64,000 nucleotides of DNA from Phytobacter ursingii (GCA_901456055.1 CABDWT010000016.1:558001-622000), one strand, 5' to 3'; counted from the first letter of the stretch, positions 31,897-44,797 are shown. The notes: generated by a model not told the origin, from the sequence alone. Numbers and translations: made by a program.

Positions 31897-32822
31897 TCGG
31901 CAAGATACAGATGCAGCCGGGGAATGAGTAGCGTCAACGGCTGCGCCTGCGGTTTATAACGGTGCTGGACATTATCTTCCTGGTAATTCAACAGTTCGCC
32001 GATGTCCGGCACTTTCCCGCCGTGTTCTTCACTTACCAGCGCAATCAGCGGCGTCGGGCAGGCGTACTGTACCTGCTTTTGCGAGTCCGCATACCAGACG
32101 CGTGCAATCGGCTGTACCTTTACCGGACGTTTAATTTTCAGGTGCGCCTGCTGCGGCAAAGAGGCAATGGCGGCGTACTCTTGCTCAAGACGCTCCTGCC
32201 ACTGCTCTCGCGTCCAGGGGGCGACGGCGCGCGGCGATTTACGGCTTTTATCAAGCATTGCGAGCACCTCATCGCGGGTAAAATTCTTGATGATATGCTT
32301 GTTAGCCCAGCCAAAGCGCAACGTGGCGGGGTCGCGCAGGTGAGTCAGGGTGCGGTAGGCATTAAGCGTAATCAGACCGGGTAAATGGCGATGCACCCAC
32401 TCGAAGCGGGCAGTCGCTGCCAGTCCGGAATCGACGGTCACAATGCGTTCAAAGGTCATTTTCAGGGCATTAATGGTGTTAATCGTCTGCTCAAGTCGGG
32501 TGCGGGTTGGCACATCCACCTGATAGCAAATGACCCCAGGCAAACGCACGGCGGCTTTACTGCTGCGGTTCTCCGACTGTTGCTGGATAAACAGATGGGT
32601 ATAGTGGCGCAAGGCAGCGTCAGCGGCACGCTTGCCCACCAGTTGCTTAACCTGAATGGCAGGCAGCGGCTCGTGCTCCGCACCTTTGGCAACATCCGGC
32701 AGAGTGAAAACGCGGCCCGCCAGTAAACGGCAATCGGCGAGTTGCCCTTTTAAGCCTGCCAGTGCTTGTTCGAGCTGGCGAAAGGTGGTGTTCAGGCGTT
32801 CAATCAGGTCGTACGCGGCCAT
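31893..32822 (-). CDS. tus: DNA replication terminus site-binding protein Tus
   Basis: 309-residue monomer that binds Ter sites and blocks replication forks from one side. It matches E. coli Tus over its length; the conserved core [20 protein letters not shown] and [12 protein letters not shown] contain the residues around His144 and Lys/Arg contacts that form the locked complex. The N-terminal third (residues 15-75) diverges more. A Ter site lies immediately upstream, giving autorepression as in E. coli. Confidence 0.96.
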   Translation of the reverse strand: MAAYDLIERLNTTFRQLEQALAGLKGQLADCRLLAGRVFTLPDVAKGAEHEPLPAIQVKQLVGKRAADAALRHYTHLFIQQQSENRSSKAAVRLPGVICYQVDVPTRTRLEQTINTINALKMTFERIVTVDSGLAATARFEWVHRHLPGLITLNAYRTLTHLRDPATLRFGWANKHIIKNFTRDEVLAMLDKSRKSPRAVAPWTREQWQERLEQEYAAIASLPQQAHLKIKRPVKVQPIARVWYADSQKQVQYACPTPLIALVSEEHGGKVPDIGELLNYQEDNVQHRYKPQAQPLTLLIPRLHLYLAD

Positions 32823-32832
32823 TTTTTCATTC

Positions 32833-32853
32833 CTTTAGTTACAACATACTTAT
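32833..32853 (-). other. Replication terminator Ter site (TerB-like)
   Basis: On the minus strand the site contains AGTATGTTGTAACTAA, the core Ter consensus including the G-C(6) pair needed for the fork lock. It lies 10 bases upstream of tus and is identical to E. coli TerB over 21 positions as far as I recall that site. It both polarises fork arrest and overlaps the tus promoter. Confidence 0.92.
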
Positions 32854-32900
32854 GTTGTAGCACAACTATCCACACCTGAACACGGTGCAGGTCACGCTTT

Positions 32901-34190
32901 TCAGGTGAGGGAAGTGTCGTGCCAGACCGGCCACTGGAAACAAAAGCGGGCGCCGCCTGCATCGCTCTCTTCGCATCTGACTTCACCGCTCATCGCCTGG
33001 GCGATAGAATGCACGATGGCAAGCCCCAGCCCACAACCGCCAGTAGCACGGTCTCTGCTGGGGTCCAGGCGCACAAAGGGCTCAAATATACGGCTGCGCT
33101 CATCAGGGGCAATCCCCGGCCCATCGTCTTCAACAATCAGGCTTGCCTGCGAGCCTTCAAGTTGTAATGTCACTTTTACCGTGTTCTGGCAGTAGCGCAG
33201 GGCATTGTTGATGAGGTTATCCAGCACACGCTCCATCAGACGCATGTCCAGCGAACCATAGTCACCGGGCTGATTATTGAGCGCCAGCTGGTGGTCCGGA
33301 TTGACACTGCGGGCATCCAGCATATAACCGTCCAGCCATGCGTTGAGATCGGGCGTGGTCAGTTTCAGTTCGGTCTGCGGGCGATCGAGGCGCGCGTAGG
33401 TGAGCAACTCCTGGATGAGTCCTTCGAGTTGTCCGATATCGCGATTCAACGCGCTACGTTCGCCATCACTCAGGTTATCGCTCATCTCCAGGCGGTAACG
33501 TAGCCTGACCAGCGGTGTGCGTAATTCATGGGCCACGCCATCAATCAACATTTTCTTACTGGCGATCAGGGCGTTGATATTATCCGCCATCTGGTTAAAG
33601 GCGATCCCCAATCGTTCAAAGCTGGATGTACTGTCAAAATGGATACGTTCTTCCAGATGACCTTCCCCAAAGCGCTGGGCGGCAGATTCCAGCCGTAGCA
33701 TCTCCTGCCAGTGGGGACGCATCCAGATAAACACCGGGAAGGCCAATGAGATAGCAATAAACGCCATCAGCGCCATATCAAGCAGACGCATTTCATGCAG
33801 ATAAAAGAGGTAGGGGACCGGGCCTACTGCCAGGACATAGTGACTACGTGGAATGCGCTGAATAAAGGTATATTGCGAATCCAGTGCGACAATATCGCCT
33901 TCCTGTAGTCGCTGTTGCGCGGGGGCTTCGAGTGTGAACTTGCTCATCGGCTCCACGCGCATGTTAAACGACAGGTTCAGGTCCAGCTCTTTGAGTGTTT
34001 TGTTCCACTGGTGCGGCGGGATTTCACGCAGTTCGCTGCGCATTAAGTACAGCGAACTTTTCATCAAATCGTCCAGCGACTGTCGCCCTGCGCGCTCAGC
34101 GGTGAATTTGTAAACCAGCCCGACCAGCATGGTCATCACCAGAAAGCAGACAAACAGTAACAGATAAAACTGGACGAAAAGTTTTTTCAT
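32901..34190 (-). CDS. rstB: Sensor histidine kinase RstB
   Basis: 429-residue membrane kinase of the RstBA two-component system. Two transmembrane segments (about residues 8-25 and 135-155) flank a periplasmic sensor domain; HAMP about 160-210; H-box GVAHELRTPLVRLRY with phospho-His near 244; N-box NLINNALRY; G1/G2 VEDDGPGIAPDE and GCGLGLAIV. It starts 26 bases after rstA. The system is wired into PhoPQ, MzrA and low-pH or low-iron responses in enterics. Confidence 0.95.
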   Translation of the reverse strand: MKKLFVQFYLLLFVCFLVMTMLVGLVYKFTAERAGRQSLDDLMKSSLYLMRSELREIPPHQWNKTLKELDLNLSFNMRVEPMSKFTLEAPAQQRLQEGDIVALDSQYTFIQRIPRSHYVLAVGPVPYLFYLHEMRLLDMALMAFIAISLAFPVFIWMRPHWQEMLRLESAAQRFGEGHLEERIHFDSTSSFERLGIAFNQMADNINALIASKKMLIDGVAHELRTPLVRLRYRLEMSDNLSDGERSALNRDIGQLEGLIQELLTYARLDRPQTELKLTTPDLNAWLDGYMLDARSVNPDHQLALNNQPGDYGSLDMRLMERVLDNLINNALRYCQNTVKVTLQLEGSQASLIVEDDGPGIAPDERSRIFEPFVRLDPSRDRATGGCGLGLAIVHSIAQAMSGEVRCEESDAGGARFCFQWPVWHDTSLT

Positions 34191-34216
34191 GGTGACACCC
34201 GCGAAGAGGACCGGAC

Positions 34217-34936
34217 TCAGTTATCCCAGGCGTGCGGGGCGAAAAGATAGCCTTTGTTGCGCACGGTTTTAATACGGAAAGGTTCGGTGGCATTATCGAG
34301 CAGTTTTTTGCGCAGGCGCGAAATCGCCACATCGACACTGCGGTCCATCCCATCATAGGTCACGCCGCGCAGATTTTTCAGCAACGCATCGCGGTCCATG
34401 ATCTGTCCTGCGTGGGTAGCGAGTTCCCATAGCAGATCGAAATCGGCGGTAGAGAGGACAACCTGCTCGCCTGCCAGGAGCACCTGCCTGTTTACCGGAT
34501 CGATGGTCAGTGTGCCAAATTGCAGCGTCTTATGCTGCTTAAGCGATGCCGGGGCAGATTCTTGCTGAGTGGTGCCGGCCTGCTGGCGTAAGTGCAGTCG
34601 CAGACGCGCCAGTAAAACCGCAGGGGGGGTTGTTTTGAGAATGTAATCATTCGCGCCCATCTCCAGCGACAGAATATGGTTCATGTCACTATCAAGAGAG
34701 GTGAGAAGGACGATAGGGCCGCTCCACTGCTGGCGTAAATCGCGACACAGTGTCATCCCATCTTTGCCGGGGAGCATGATATCCAGCAGAATCAGATCTG
34801 GTTTTTCACGGGCGATGACGTCTTCTGCTCGATCACCACGCGGTTCAACGATCACATCCATATCGTGTTTGCCCAGATATGCCGCAATAAGCGCGCCCAC
34901 TTCCGGGTCGTCTTCCACAAAAACGATCTTATTCAT
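34217..34936 (-). CDS. rstA: Response regulator RstA
   Basis: 239-residue OmpR/PhoB-type regulator. Receiver domain: acidic pair ED near residue 8, phospho-acceptor Asp in LILLDIMLPGKDG (about residue 52), Thr/Ser in LLTSLD, Lys in YILKTTPPA. The C-terminal winged helix contains LLWELATHAGQIMDRDALL and RSVDVAISRLRKKL. Preceded by a PhoP box, consistent with known PhoP control of rstA. Confidence 0.96.
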   Translation of the reverse strand: MNKIVFVEDDPEVGALIAAYLGKHDMDVIVEPRGDRAEDVIAREKPDLILLDIMLPGKDGMTLCRDLRQQWSGPIVLLTSLDSDMNHILSLEMGANDYILKTTPPAVLLARLRLHLRQQAGTTQQESAPASLKQHKTLQFGTLTIDPVNRQVLLAGEQVVLSTADFDLLWELATHAGQIMDRDALLKNLRGVTYDGMDRSVDVAISRLRKKLLDNATEPFRIKTVRNKGYLFAPHAWDN

Positions 34937-34992
34937 ATATCATCGTGATGAGTCAAAAAGATGAACATACACTGCCTTTATTGATCCTGCCA

Positions 34993-35009
34993 TTAATCTT
35001 TTCTAAACA
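34993..35009 (-). promoter_or_regulatory. PhoP box upstream of rstA
   Basis: On the minus strand TGTTTA-N5-GATTAA matches the PhoP direct repeat with one or two changes in the second half, followed 12 bases later by TAAAGG as a weak -10. rstA is a known PhoP target, which raises confidence. Confidence 0.62.
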
Positions 35010-35065
35010 TGCTCCCCATCCGCTATGCTGTAGGCCTTTGTTGTCATGATGAGAAAGGGAACCTG

Positions 35066-35401
35066 ATGGCCCTGGTGATAAAAGCGGCAATCGGCGCGCT
35101 GGTGGTGTTATTAATTGGATTGCTGTCAAAAACGAAAAATTACTATATCGCTGGACTCATTCCGTTATTTCCGACCTTTGCCTTAATCGCCCATTATATT
35201 GTGGCAACCGAGCGGGGCGTTGAGGCGTTACGTACTACCATCGTTTTTGGCATGTGGTCCATTATTCCCTATTTTCTTTACCTGCTATCACTGTGGTATT
35301 TCACCGGATTTATGCGAGTAGGATACGCGCTGAGCGCCGCAGTGTTCTGCTGGTGCCTCAGCGCATGGCTGTTAATTTTTATCTGGAGCCGTCTCCACTA
35401 G
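35066..35401 (+). CDS. ydgC: GlpM-family inner membrane protein YdgC
   Basis: 111-residue protein with four predicted membrane helices; strongly like E. coli YdgC (KTKNYYIAGLIPLFPTFALIAHYIVA). Family PF06942 (GlpM), function not established. The ATG at 35066 follows GAAAGGGAAC and gives the E. coli length; an ATG at 35009 is rejected because it lies in the rstA promoter. Its stop overlaps the convergent folM stop by 4 bases. Confidence 0.9.
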   Translation: MALVIKAAIGALVVLLIGLLSKTKNYYIAGLIPLFPTFALIAHYIVATERGVEALRTTIVFGMWSIIPYFLYLLSLWYFTGFMRVGYALSAAVFCWCLSAWLLIFIWSRLH

Positions 35402-36120
35402 CGCAGCGGACGGCCGCCATCCACGCCGAACGTACGTCCCGTGACGTAGCAACTGGTCAGCAGATAATCGACCAGATCGATAATCTCTTTCTCGCCGGGG
35501 GCAATTTTCATCAGCGATTTATTAAGCGCCTGCTGACGGTATTCCGCGTCATCGCCGTCATTAAACAGGATCAGCGCCGGGGCAATAGCATTGACCTTCA
35601 CTTCCGGCGCCAGCTTTTTGGCAAAAGAGCGGGTCATATTATCCAGCGCCGCTTTACTGGCGGCATAGGCAATATGTTTGTCGCTTCCACACTCAACGAC
35701 ATAATCGGTAAAATGAATAATGTCGCTGGCAGCATGCCCGAAGCCGCGCAATAAGCTCTCCAGCGCGTGGTTAAGTAAGTAGGGAGCATGGACGTGGATC
35801 TGCAGCATCCTGGAAAGGACATTGGGCAGCGCAACGCCGGATTTTTCACCCGCCCAGTCGCCCGCATTGTGAATAATGGCCCGCAACCCCTGCGTTTTCT
35901 CCTTCACCCTATCGGCGAAGGCCAGAACGCCTTCATCACTGCTGAAATCTGCCTGAATGCATAAAGCGCCCGCAGCGGTTAACTGTTCAATCGCCGGATA
36001 GTGTGTCCGGTAACTGACGATAATCGGCTGCTGCTGGCTAAGAAAATGGTGGGCGAGGGCGAGGCCGATGCGACGGCCTCCTCCGGTAATCAATATCGGG
36101 CGTGTCTTCGTGTTTCCCAT
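35398..36120 (-). CDS. folM: Dihydromonapterin reductase FolM
   Basis: 240-residue short-chain dehydrogenase making tetrahydromonapterin, with weak dihydrofolate reductase activity. Pteridine-reductase type NADPH loop ITGGGRRIGLALA at residues 11-23, the nucleotide-binding HNAGD, and catalytic Y-x3-K in IAYAASKAALDNM. Ends VDGGRPLR. The ATG at 36120 gives the E. coli length; an upstream ATG at 36177 would overlap ydgI. Confidence 0.95.
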   Translation of the reverse strand: MGNTKTRPILITGGGRRIGLALAHHFLSQQQPIIVSYRTHYPAIEQLTAAGALCIQADFSSDEGVLAFADRVKEKTQGLRAIIHNAGDWAGEKSGVALPNVLSRMLQIHVHAPYLLNHALESLLRGFGHAASDIIHFTDYVVECGSDKHIAYAASKAALDNMTRSFAKKLAPEVKVNAIAPALILFNDGDDAEYRQQALNKSLMKIAPGEKEIIDLVDYLLTSCYVTGRTFGVDGGRPLR

Positions 36121-36158
36121 CGAATACGTTCTCCTTCTCAACGGGGCGTACGCGCTGT

Positions 36159-37541
36159 TTACCCCATCAACATCCACGTGGCGGGAACGGCGGCGATCAG
36201 CAGCAGACCAATCAGCACTCTTTCCCGACGTTTAAGCAGACTGGCTATGTCATGCGTGCGGCGTGCATAGATAAAGACCAGCAGGCCCGGCGCATAGAGC
36301 ACAACCGACAACAGCAAATGCATCGGACCGGATGCATACAGTAACCATAAGCCATAGAGGCAGGCGCCGATAGCGACGGCGCGGTGCAACGGGCGACGAG
36401 AGATTTTCAGTAAGAATGCCCCGACCAGCAAATAAGGAACCAGAATCATCTCGGACGCAATGGTCAACAGCGTATTGTAATCAGAACCTGTGAGCCAGAT
36501 CAGCACCAGCGAGACCTGCACGCTGATATTGGTTAACCACAACGATGCCGCCGGGGCATTATTCTTGTTTTGGCGGGCAAAAAGACGTGGAAACGCCTGA
36601 TGGGTGGCGGCCAGTAGCGGCACTTCCGCAGCCATGATCGTCCAGCTCAGGTAGGCGCCGCAGACCGAAACAATCAGCCCCGCAGCGATGACCACATCGC
36701 CCCAGGATCCCATCAGCCTGACCATCAGGCCGGCCATGGATGGGTTACGCATTGCCGCCAGTTCCGGGCGCGGTATTACCCCCAGAGACAGCAATGTCAC
36801 CAACAAATAGACACCGAGGGCAGCCAGCACTGCCAGCAGGGTGGCGCGTCCCACATCGCGCTTGTCGCGCGCGCGCGCAGAAACGACCACGGCGCCTTCA
36901 ACCCCGATAAACACCCAAAGGGTAATGAGCATGGTGTTTTTCACCTGCTCCCATACGGGTACCCCGAGTGCGATACCGGAGAAATCCAGGCTAAACGTAT
37001 CGTAATGGAAGGCGATTGCCGCCAGCACAATAAACAGACCAAGCGGTACCAGTTTGGCGAGTGTCGCGGCGAGATTAATGCTGGCCGCCGTCTGCACGCC
37101 GCGCAGCACTAATGCGTGAACAAACCACAGCAGCAGGGAGGCGCCGACAATCGCCTGCCAGGTATTACCGTCGCCAAAGAAGCGCAGCTCTGGCGTATCG
37201 GTAAAGAAACTTAACGCAGAGAAGACAATCACCAGATATGAGACGTTGGCAATCACCGCGCAAAGCCAGTAGCCCCAGGCGGAACAAAAACCGATAAGTT
37301 CGCCAAAACCTTCCCGGGCGTAAGTGAAAATACCGCCGTCCAGATCCGGGCGAAGACGCGTCAGGATAAGCATGGCAAAGGCGAGCAGTAAGATCCCCGC
37401 GCCGGTAATAGCCCAACCAATCAATAACGCGGCTGGGCTGGCGATTTCCGCCATATTTTGCGGAAGGCTGAAAACGCCTGCGCCGAGCATTGAGCTTAAT
37501 ACCAGCGCAGTTAAAGCGCTCAGGCCAAGTTTCTTTTCCAT
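36159..37541 (-). CDS. ydgI: APC-family basic amino acid antiporter YdgI
   Basis: 460-residue transporter with about 12 to 13 helices, of the arginine/ornithine antiporter (ArcD-like) branch of the APC superfamily. The N-terminal SSMLGAGVFSLPQNMA is the substrate-binding G-x-G segment; GGIFTYAREGFGELIGF follows. Same length as E. coli YdgI. Substrate inferred, not shown. Ends 38 bases before folM. Confidence 0.88.
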   Translation of the reverse strand: MEKKLGLSALTALVLSSMLGAGVFSLPQNMAEIASPAALLIGWAITGAGILLLAFAMLILTRLRPDLDGGIFTYAREGFGELIGFCSAWGYWLCAVIANVSYLVIVFSALSFFTDTPELRFFGDGNTWQAIVGASLLLWFVHALVLRGVQTAASINLAATLAKLVPLGLFIVLAAIAFHYDTFSLDFSGIALGVPVWEQVKNTMLITLWVFIGVEGAVVVSARARDKRDVGRATLLAVLAALGVYLLVTLLSLGVIPRPELAAMRNPSMAGLMVRLMGSWGDVVIAAGLIVSVCGAYLSWTIMAAEVPLLAATHQAFPRLFARQNKNNAPAASLWLTNISVQVSLVLIWLTGSDYNTLLTIASEMILVPYLLVGAFLLKISRRPLHRAVAIGACLYGLWLLYASGPMHLLLSVVLYAPGLLVFIYARRTHDIASLLKRRERVLIGLLLIAAVPATWMLMG

Positions 37542-37683
37542 GGGTATCCTGTTATGAACGGACTCAATCCAGAATAATTATTTCGCATATGCGCATAAAA
37601 ATGGTGGATATCACTGAGGCGCGGGATTTTACGGAGAGTCGTTATGGCATGCAATGCGTGACGGCTGAATTTCGTGAAAAAAA

Positions 37684-37709
37684 TAAAAAAGGCGACCTGG
37701 GCCGCCTCT
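37684..37709 (-). terminator. Rho-independent terminator of ydgH
   Basis: On the minus strand AGGCG-GCCCAGGT-CGCCT is followed by T6ATTT, just past the ydgH stop at 37726. Confidence 0.78.
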
Positions 37710-37725
37710 AAGGTGAAGGGGAGTC

Positions 37726-38670
37726 TTATTTATACAAATCAGCGCTGATGGTGATATTACTACCATTTTCCTGCCACTGGCGGGTGATGTGGTAGTACTT
37801 AGCGCCTTTCGCTGCGGCACGTTTAGCGACCTGATAAGAGATCTCGGTCATGTTGCCGTAGTTACCGGTGAAGGTGACACTGTCAAACGGAATCATTTGC
37901 GCAGCTGTGATTTTATTCACTTCTTCAATTTTTTTACCATCAGGCAGTGTGACAGTGTAACGGTTTGCAGTAGAGACTTGTGTTTCGAAGAAACGACCCA
38001 CCTCAGCACTCGGCGCAGCGGTAGTGGCCACGCCCGGAATTTCTACTTTTTTGGCTTCTTCACCGCCTTTCGCTAATGCCGCGCGGCCTGCTTCGGAATC
38101 ACGTGGGATAGCATCCGGGCTCTGCAGTACGCGTTTTTTGGCATCGGCTTTATAGATATAGGCCGTAATCAACTGGTTGCCGCCTTCGTTGGCATCCACC
38201 TGACGGACGATATAGAAAGAGGCGGCCCCTTTCGCTTTCGCCGCTTTGGTGATGGCATCGTTTACTTCCGGCTGGGAGCGATAGAATCCCTGCACCGTCA
38301 CAGTATCGAACGGTTCCAGCTCAATGGCCTGGGGTTTCGGCAACTCAGTAACGCCATTGATGACGCGCGGTTTTGGCGCATCGGCTTTCGGTGCATCGGC
38401 TTTGTACAGGTCCGTGGTGACACGCTGGTTGCCGCTCTCACCATAATCTGATGCATCTACAACATAAAACGAGGCCGCGCCTTCTTTATCAGCACGGTTC
38501 GAAGCGGCTTTAACGGCATCGCCAATAGAGTTAAAGCGACCGGTGATAACAACGCGATCGTAGGGCTTCAATGCTGACGCTTGCTCCGGCGTTAACTCTG
38601 TCGCTGCGTTGACTGACAGGGCCGTAACGGACAAAAGTGCTGACGCCAGGAGGGTGTACTTAAGCTTCAT
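37726..38670 (-). CDS. ydgH: Periplasmic DUF1471 triple-domain protein YdgH
   Basis: 314-residue secreted protein with signal peptide (residues 1-22, ending VNA). Three DUF1471/YhcN-type domains can be aligned by eye: each has a VVITGRF/VTVQGFY/VTFTGNY strand, then an A-K-G-A-xx-Y-x-V/I helix-strand with AASFYVVDASD, GAASFYIVRQVD and GAKYYHITRQW. Envelope stress-related in enterics, exact role unknown. It sits divergent from pntA. Confidence 0.92.
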   Translation of the reverse strand: MKLKYTLLASALLSVTALSVNAATELTPEQASALKPYDRVVITGRFNSIGDAVKAASNRADKEGAASFYVVDASDYGESGNQRVTTDLYKADAPKADAPKPRVINGVTELPKPQAIELEPFDTVTVQGFYRSQPEVNDAITKAAKAKGAASFYIVRQVDANEGGNQLITAYIYKADAKKRVLQSPDAIPRDSEAGRAALAKGGEEAKKVEIPGVATTAAPSAEVGRFFETQVSTANRYTVTLPDGKKIEEVNKITAAQMIPFDSVTFTGNYGNMTEISYQVAKRAAAKGAKYYHITRQWQENGSNITISADLYK

Positions 38671-40730
<2,060 letters not shown>

Positions 40731-40737
40731 GGGGTAG

Positions 40738-42129
<1,392 letters not shown>

Positions 42130-42148
42130 CGCGCCGCGCTTATCTCAA

Positions 42149-42173
42149 CCGCTCTTCGGAGCGGTTTTTTTTT
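42149..42173 (+). terminator. Rho-independent terminator of pntAB
   Basis: CCGCTC-TTCG-GAGCGG with the stable UUCG loop, followed by T9. It separates pntAB from the unrelated genes to the right, where K-12 synteny stops. Confidence 0.92.
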
Positions 42174-42219
42174 GTCTGCGTCTATACTTTTTCTCTTCAC
42201 AGTTATGACGAGGGAAAGA

Positions 42220-43341
42220 ATGGAATTTTTATCACGTTTTGATTTGATATCTTTAATGATGACGCCATCGTTCTGGATTGCTGTCTTCACGGTCGTCATC
42301 ATTACGATATTGGCTTACTGGCTACTTAACCGTTTACTGCGTATCGTCGGCAAAGGCGTTCAGAGCTGGGGCGATAAGCATCACAGCACGCAGAAAATGC
42401 GTCTGGTGCTCAATGACATGTTAGTCAGAACCAGTAAGGTGCTGCTCTTTATCGCCGCCTTTCTATTTAGCCTGCGCTTTGTTGAACTCCCCGCTACTCT
42501 TTCCGCGACAATCAGTCATGCCTGGTTTCTGGTGCTCGCCATTCAAATGGCGCTCTGGTTTGATCAGGGGATTATTTCCTGGCTGCACCAACTGCGTTAT
42601 GAACCCGGCATGCACAAAAATCCGGTGACGCTGGTCATTACCGGCTTGCTGCTACGGATGCTGATTTGGACCGTTATGCTGTTGTCGATTCTGGCGAATG
42701 CCGGGGTGAACATTACAGCGCTGGTGGCCAGTCTCGGCGTCGGCGGTATCGCCATCGCCCTGGCGGTACAGACTATCCTCAGCGATGTCTTTGCCTCGTT
42801 GTCGATTGGTTTTGATAAGCCTTTTGAGATTGGGGATTTCGTGGTGTTTAACGATGTCGCCGGGACGGTTGAGCATATCGGCCTTAAGACCACGCGCATA
42901 CGCAGTTTGAGCGGTGAGCAAATTGTCTGTGGTAACGCGATTCTTCTGCAACAGACGCTGCATAACTATAAGCGTATGCAAACCCGACGTATCGTTTTTA
43001 CTTTCGGCGTAGCCTTGTCAACGCCGCCGGACAAACTCCGCAAGATAGGTGAAATGATAAAAACCATCATCAATGACGTCGGTGAAACCAAATTCGACCG
43101 CGCCCATTTTCTTGGCTTCGGTACCGATCGACTTAACTTTGAAGTCGTACATATCGTCAATACGGCAGATTACAATAAATATATGGATATCCAGCAGGAG
43201 ATTAATATTCGCATTATGGAGCAACTGGCGGCAAATGACGTGCAGCTGGCACTGCCTACAACCGTTGTGAAAGGGCCATGGCCTGCTGGCGTGGCGGATG
43301 CCGACAGCCAGCAAGAGACGATGACCGGGACGCGCAGTTAA
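42220..43341 (+). CDS. MscS-family mechanosensitive channel-like protein
   Basis: 373-residue small-conductance channel homologue. Predicted helices at about residues 12-34, 66-88, 98-116 and 130-160, then the pore helix with the glycine/alanine pattern ALVASLGVGGIAIALAVQTILSD (TM3-like), then the soluble beta domain (FDKPFEIGDFVVFNDVAGTVEHIGLKTTRIRS). It is not the E. coli YnaI or MscS orthologue. The ATG at 42220 has GAGGG 5 bases upstream; ATG 42205 is possible. Not at this locus in K-12. Confidence 0.85.
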   Translation: MEFLSRFDLISLMMTPSFWIAVFTVVIITILAYWLLNRLLRIVGKGVQSWGDKHHSTQKMRLVLNDMLVRTSKVLLFIAAFLFSLRFVELPATLSATISHAWFLVLAIQMALWFDQGIISWLHQLRYEPGMHKNPVTLVITGLLLRMLIWTVMLLSILANAGVNITALVASLGVGGIAIALAVQTILSDVFASLSIGFDKPFEIGDFVVFNDVAGTVEHIGLKTTRIRSLSGEQIVCGNAILLQQTLHNYKRMQTRRIVFTFGVALSTPPDKLRKIGEMIKTIINDVGETKFDRAHFLGFGTDRLNFEVVHIVNTADYNKYMDIQQEINIRIMEQLAANDVQLALPTTVVKGPWPAGVADADSQQETMTGTRS

Positions 43342-43362
43342 AACACACTCACCTGACATACC

Positions 43363-43818
43363 TTACTGACATATGCGCGCCGCCTGACGGTGGATTACCC
43401 TGGCGCGCAGTATGTCGTAGACCCAGTTAAACGCCATGGTGTAAGGAAGAAAGAAGAGGAAAAAGCCGATTTCCAGTAAGAAAGCCTCAACCAGCCCAAT
43501 GCCAAGCGTCAGCGAGGCTATCGTCACGCCAATGATGATAAAACCACCTTCAAAGCCCAGCGCATGCCAGGCACGAACCTTCGCGGTGCGGGTCAGGCGA
43601 TGAACGGGCCAAAGCCGGTCAAACAGTGCGTTAAAAATCACGTTCCAGATCATCGCCGCAGTGGCCAGCAGCAATGTCAGTCCCCCCATCTCCAGCACCG
43701 GACGCTGCATTATCCAGGCGCTGGCCGGGGCGCAAATAGCGGTGGCAATCGCTTCGAAGCTCACTGCGTGAAAAATGCGCTCGGCCAGGCTTCGACGCTG
43801 TACGGCATATTGTTGCAT
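43363..43818 (-). CDS. PACE-family antimicrobial efflux transporter
   Basis: 151-residue protein with four helices built from two tandem bacterial transmembrane pair repeats. Repeat one begins RIFHAVSFEAIATAIC and ends NVIFNALFDR; repeat two has RAWHALGFEGGFI and ends NWVYDILR. The conserved Glu in the first helix (FEA) matches the proton-coupling Glu15 of AceI (chlorhexidine exporter). The ATG at 43818 has AGAGGA upstream. Divergent from a LysR regulator, the arrangement of aceI-aceR. Substrate unknown. Confidence 0.85.
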   Translation of the reverse strand: MQQYAVQRRSLAERIFHAVSFEAIATAICAPASAWIMQRPVLEMGGLTLLLATAAMIWNVIFNALFDRLWPVHRLTRTAKVRAWHALGFEGGFIIIGVTIASLTLGIGLVEAFLLEIGFFLFFLPYTMAFNWVYDILRARVIHRQAARICQ

Positions 43819-43891
43819 GATTTCGGGTCCTCTTTGTCGTTTGACGGGTATTACGGAGAGGATTTTTATCGCTTTATGAGATAAATTAAAG

Positions 43892-43920
43892 ATAGATACC
43901 ATCGATTAAATAGATACATC
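43892..43920. promoter_or_regulatory. Direct repeat in the PACE-lysR intergenic region
   Basis: ATAGATACCATC (43892-43903) and ATAGATACATC (43910-43920) are near-identical repeats that touch the regulator's start codon. They may form part of the LysR binding site; this is inference only. Confidence 0.3.
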
Positions 43921-44796
43921 ATGCGCTACTCTCCGGAAGCTCTCACTGCCTTTGTTGAAACCGTTGCCTCTGGCTCTTTCTCTGCCGCGGCGCGGAAACT
44001 GCGGAAAAGCCAGTCCACCATCAGTACCGCTATCGCTCATCTGGAAGCCGACTTAGGCGTGACCCTCTTTGATCGTTCAGCCCGTCATCCGGTGCTGACG
44101 CCAGAAGGGATGCGCGCGCTCAGCTACGTGCAGGCCATTCTCGCCGCCAGCGATAAACTGGATGAGCTGGCAGTCTGGCTGGTGGGGGAAACGGAAACGC
44201 GGCTGACGTTCATACTTTCCGATACGCTGAACCCGGATACGCTGGCGGATCTGTTGGGGGAGTTCGACAAGCGCTATCCTCATACCGAATTTGAGTGTCT
44301 GATTGGCGAAAACGAGGATGTTATCGATCTGCTGCAAAAGGGACGCGCGCAGTTAGGCTTAACGGAAGCGCGTGATACCTATCCGACGGACATCGGCGCG
44401 ATGCGCCTGCCAATGCAGAGTCGCATGGATATTTACGTTGCGCACGGGCATCCGCTGGCACAGCAGGGCAGCGTCTCTGAGGAGCAGTTACGTACCTGGC
44501 GTGAGTTGCGGCTTAATACCTATCTGGAAAACCGTAATATGCCTGCGCGCGGCCCGGTATGGTCAGCGCCGAGCTATCTGCTATTACTCAGCATGGCGGA
44601 GCAGGGCTTTGGCTGGTGCGCATTACCCTGCGCATTGGTGGAGGAATTTTCGGGGGCGAAAAAATTGACGCGTGTCGATGTGCCGGGGTGGCCGCAAAGT
44701 ATCCTTATTGACCTGCTGTGGAATAAAAAGCAGCCGCCAGGTGTTGCCGGGAGCTGGCTGCGGCACTATTTGCAGCACTGGCGAGGTAAGCAATAA
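43921..44796 (+). CDS. LysR-family regulator, probable regulator of the divergent PACE pump
   Basis: 291 residues. N-terminal helix-turn-helix at 3-62 (ALTAFVETVASGSFSAAARKLRKSQSTISTAIAHLE ... LFDRSARHPVLTPEG), then the two-lobed periplasmic-binding-type effector domain (from about residue 90). LTTRs next to the gene they face usually control it; AceR of Acinetobacter does so for aceI. The ligand cannot be told from the sequence. Start at 43921 immediately follows the repeats described above; the ribosome-binding site is weak. Confidence 0.82.
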   Translation: MRYSPEALTAFVETVASGSFSAAARKLRKSQSTISTAIAHLEADLGVTLFDRSARHPVLTPEGMRALSYVQAILAASDKLDELAVWLVGETETRLTFILSDTLNPDTLADLLGEFDKRYPHTEFECLIGENEDVIDLLQKGRAQLGLTEARDTYPTDIGAMRLPMQSRMDIYVAHGHPLAQQGSVSEEQLRTWRELRLNTYLENRNMPARGPVWSAPSYLLLLSMAEQGFGWCALPCALVEEFSGAKKLTRVDVPGWPQSILIDLLWNKKQPPGVAGSWLRHYLQHWRGKQ

Positions 44797-44797
44797 A

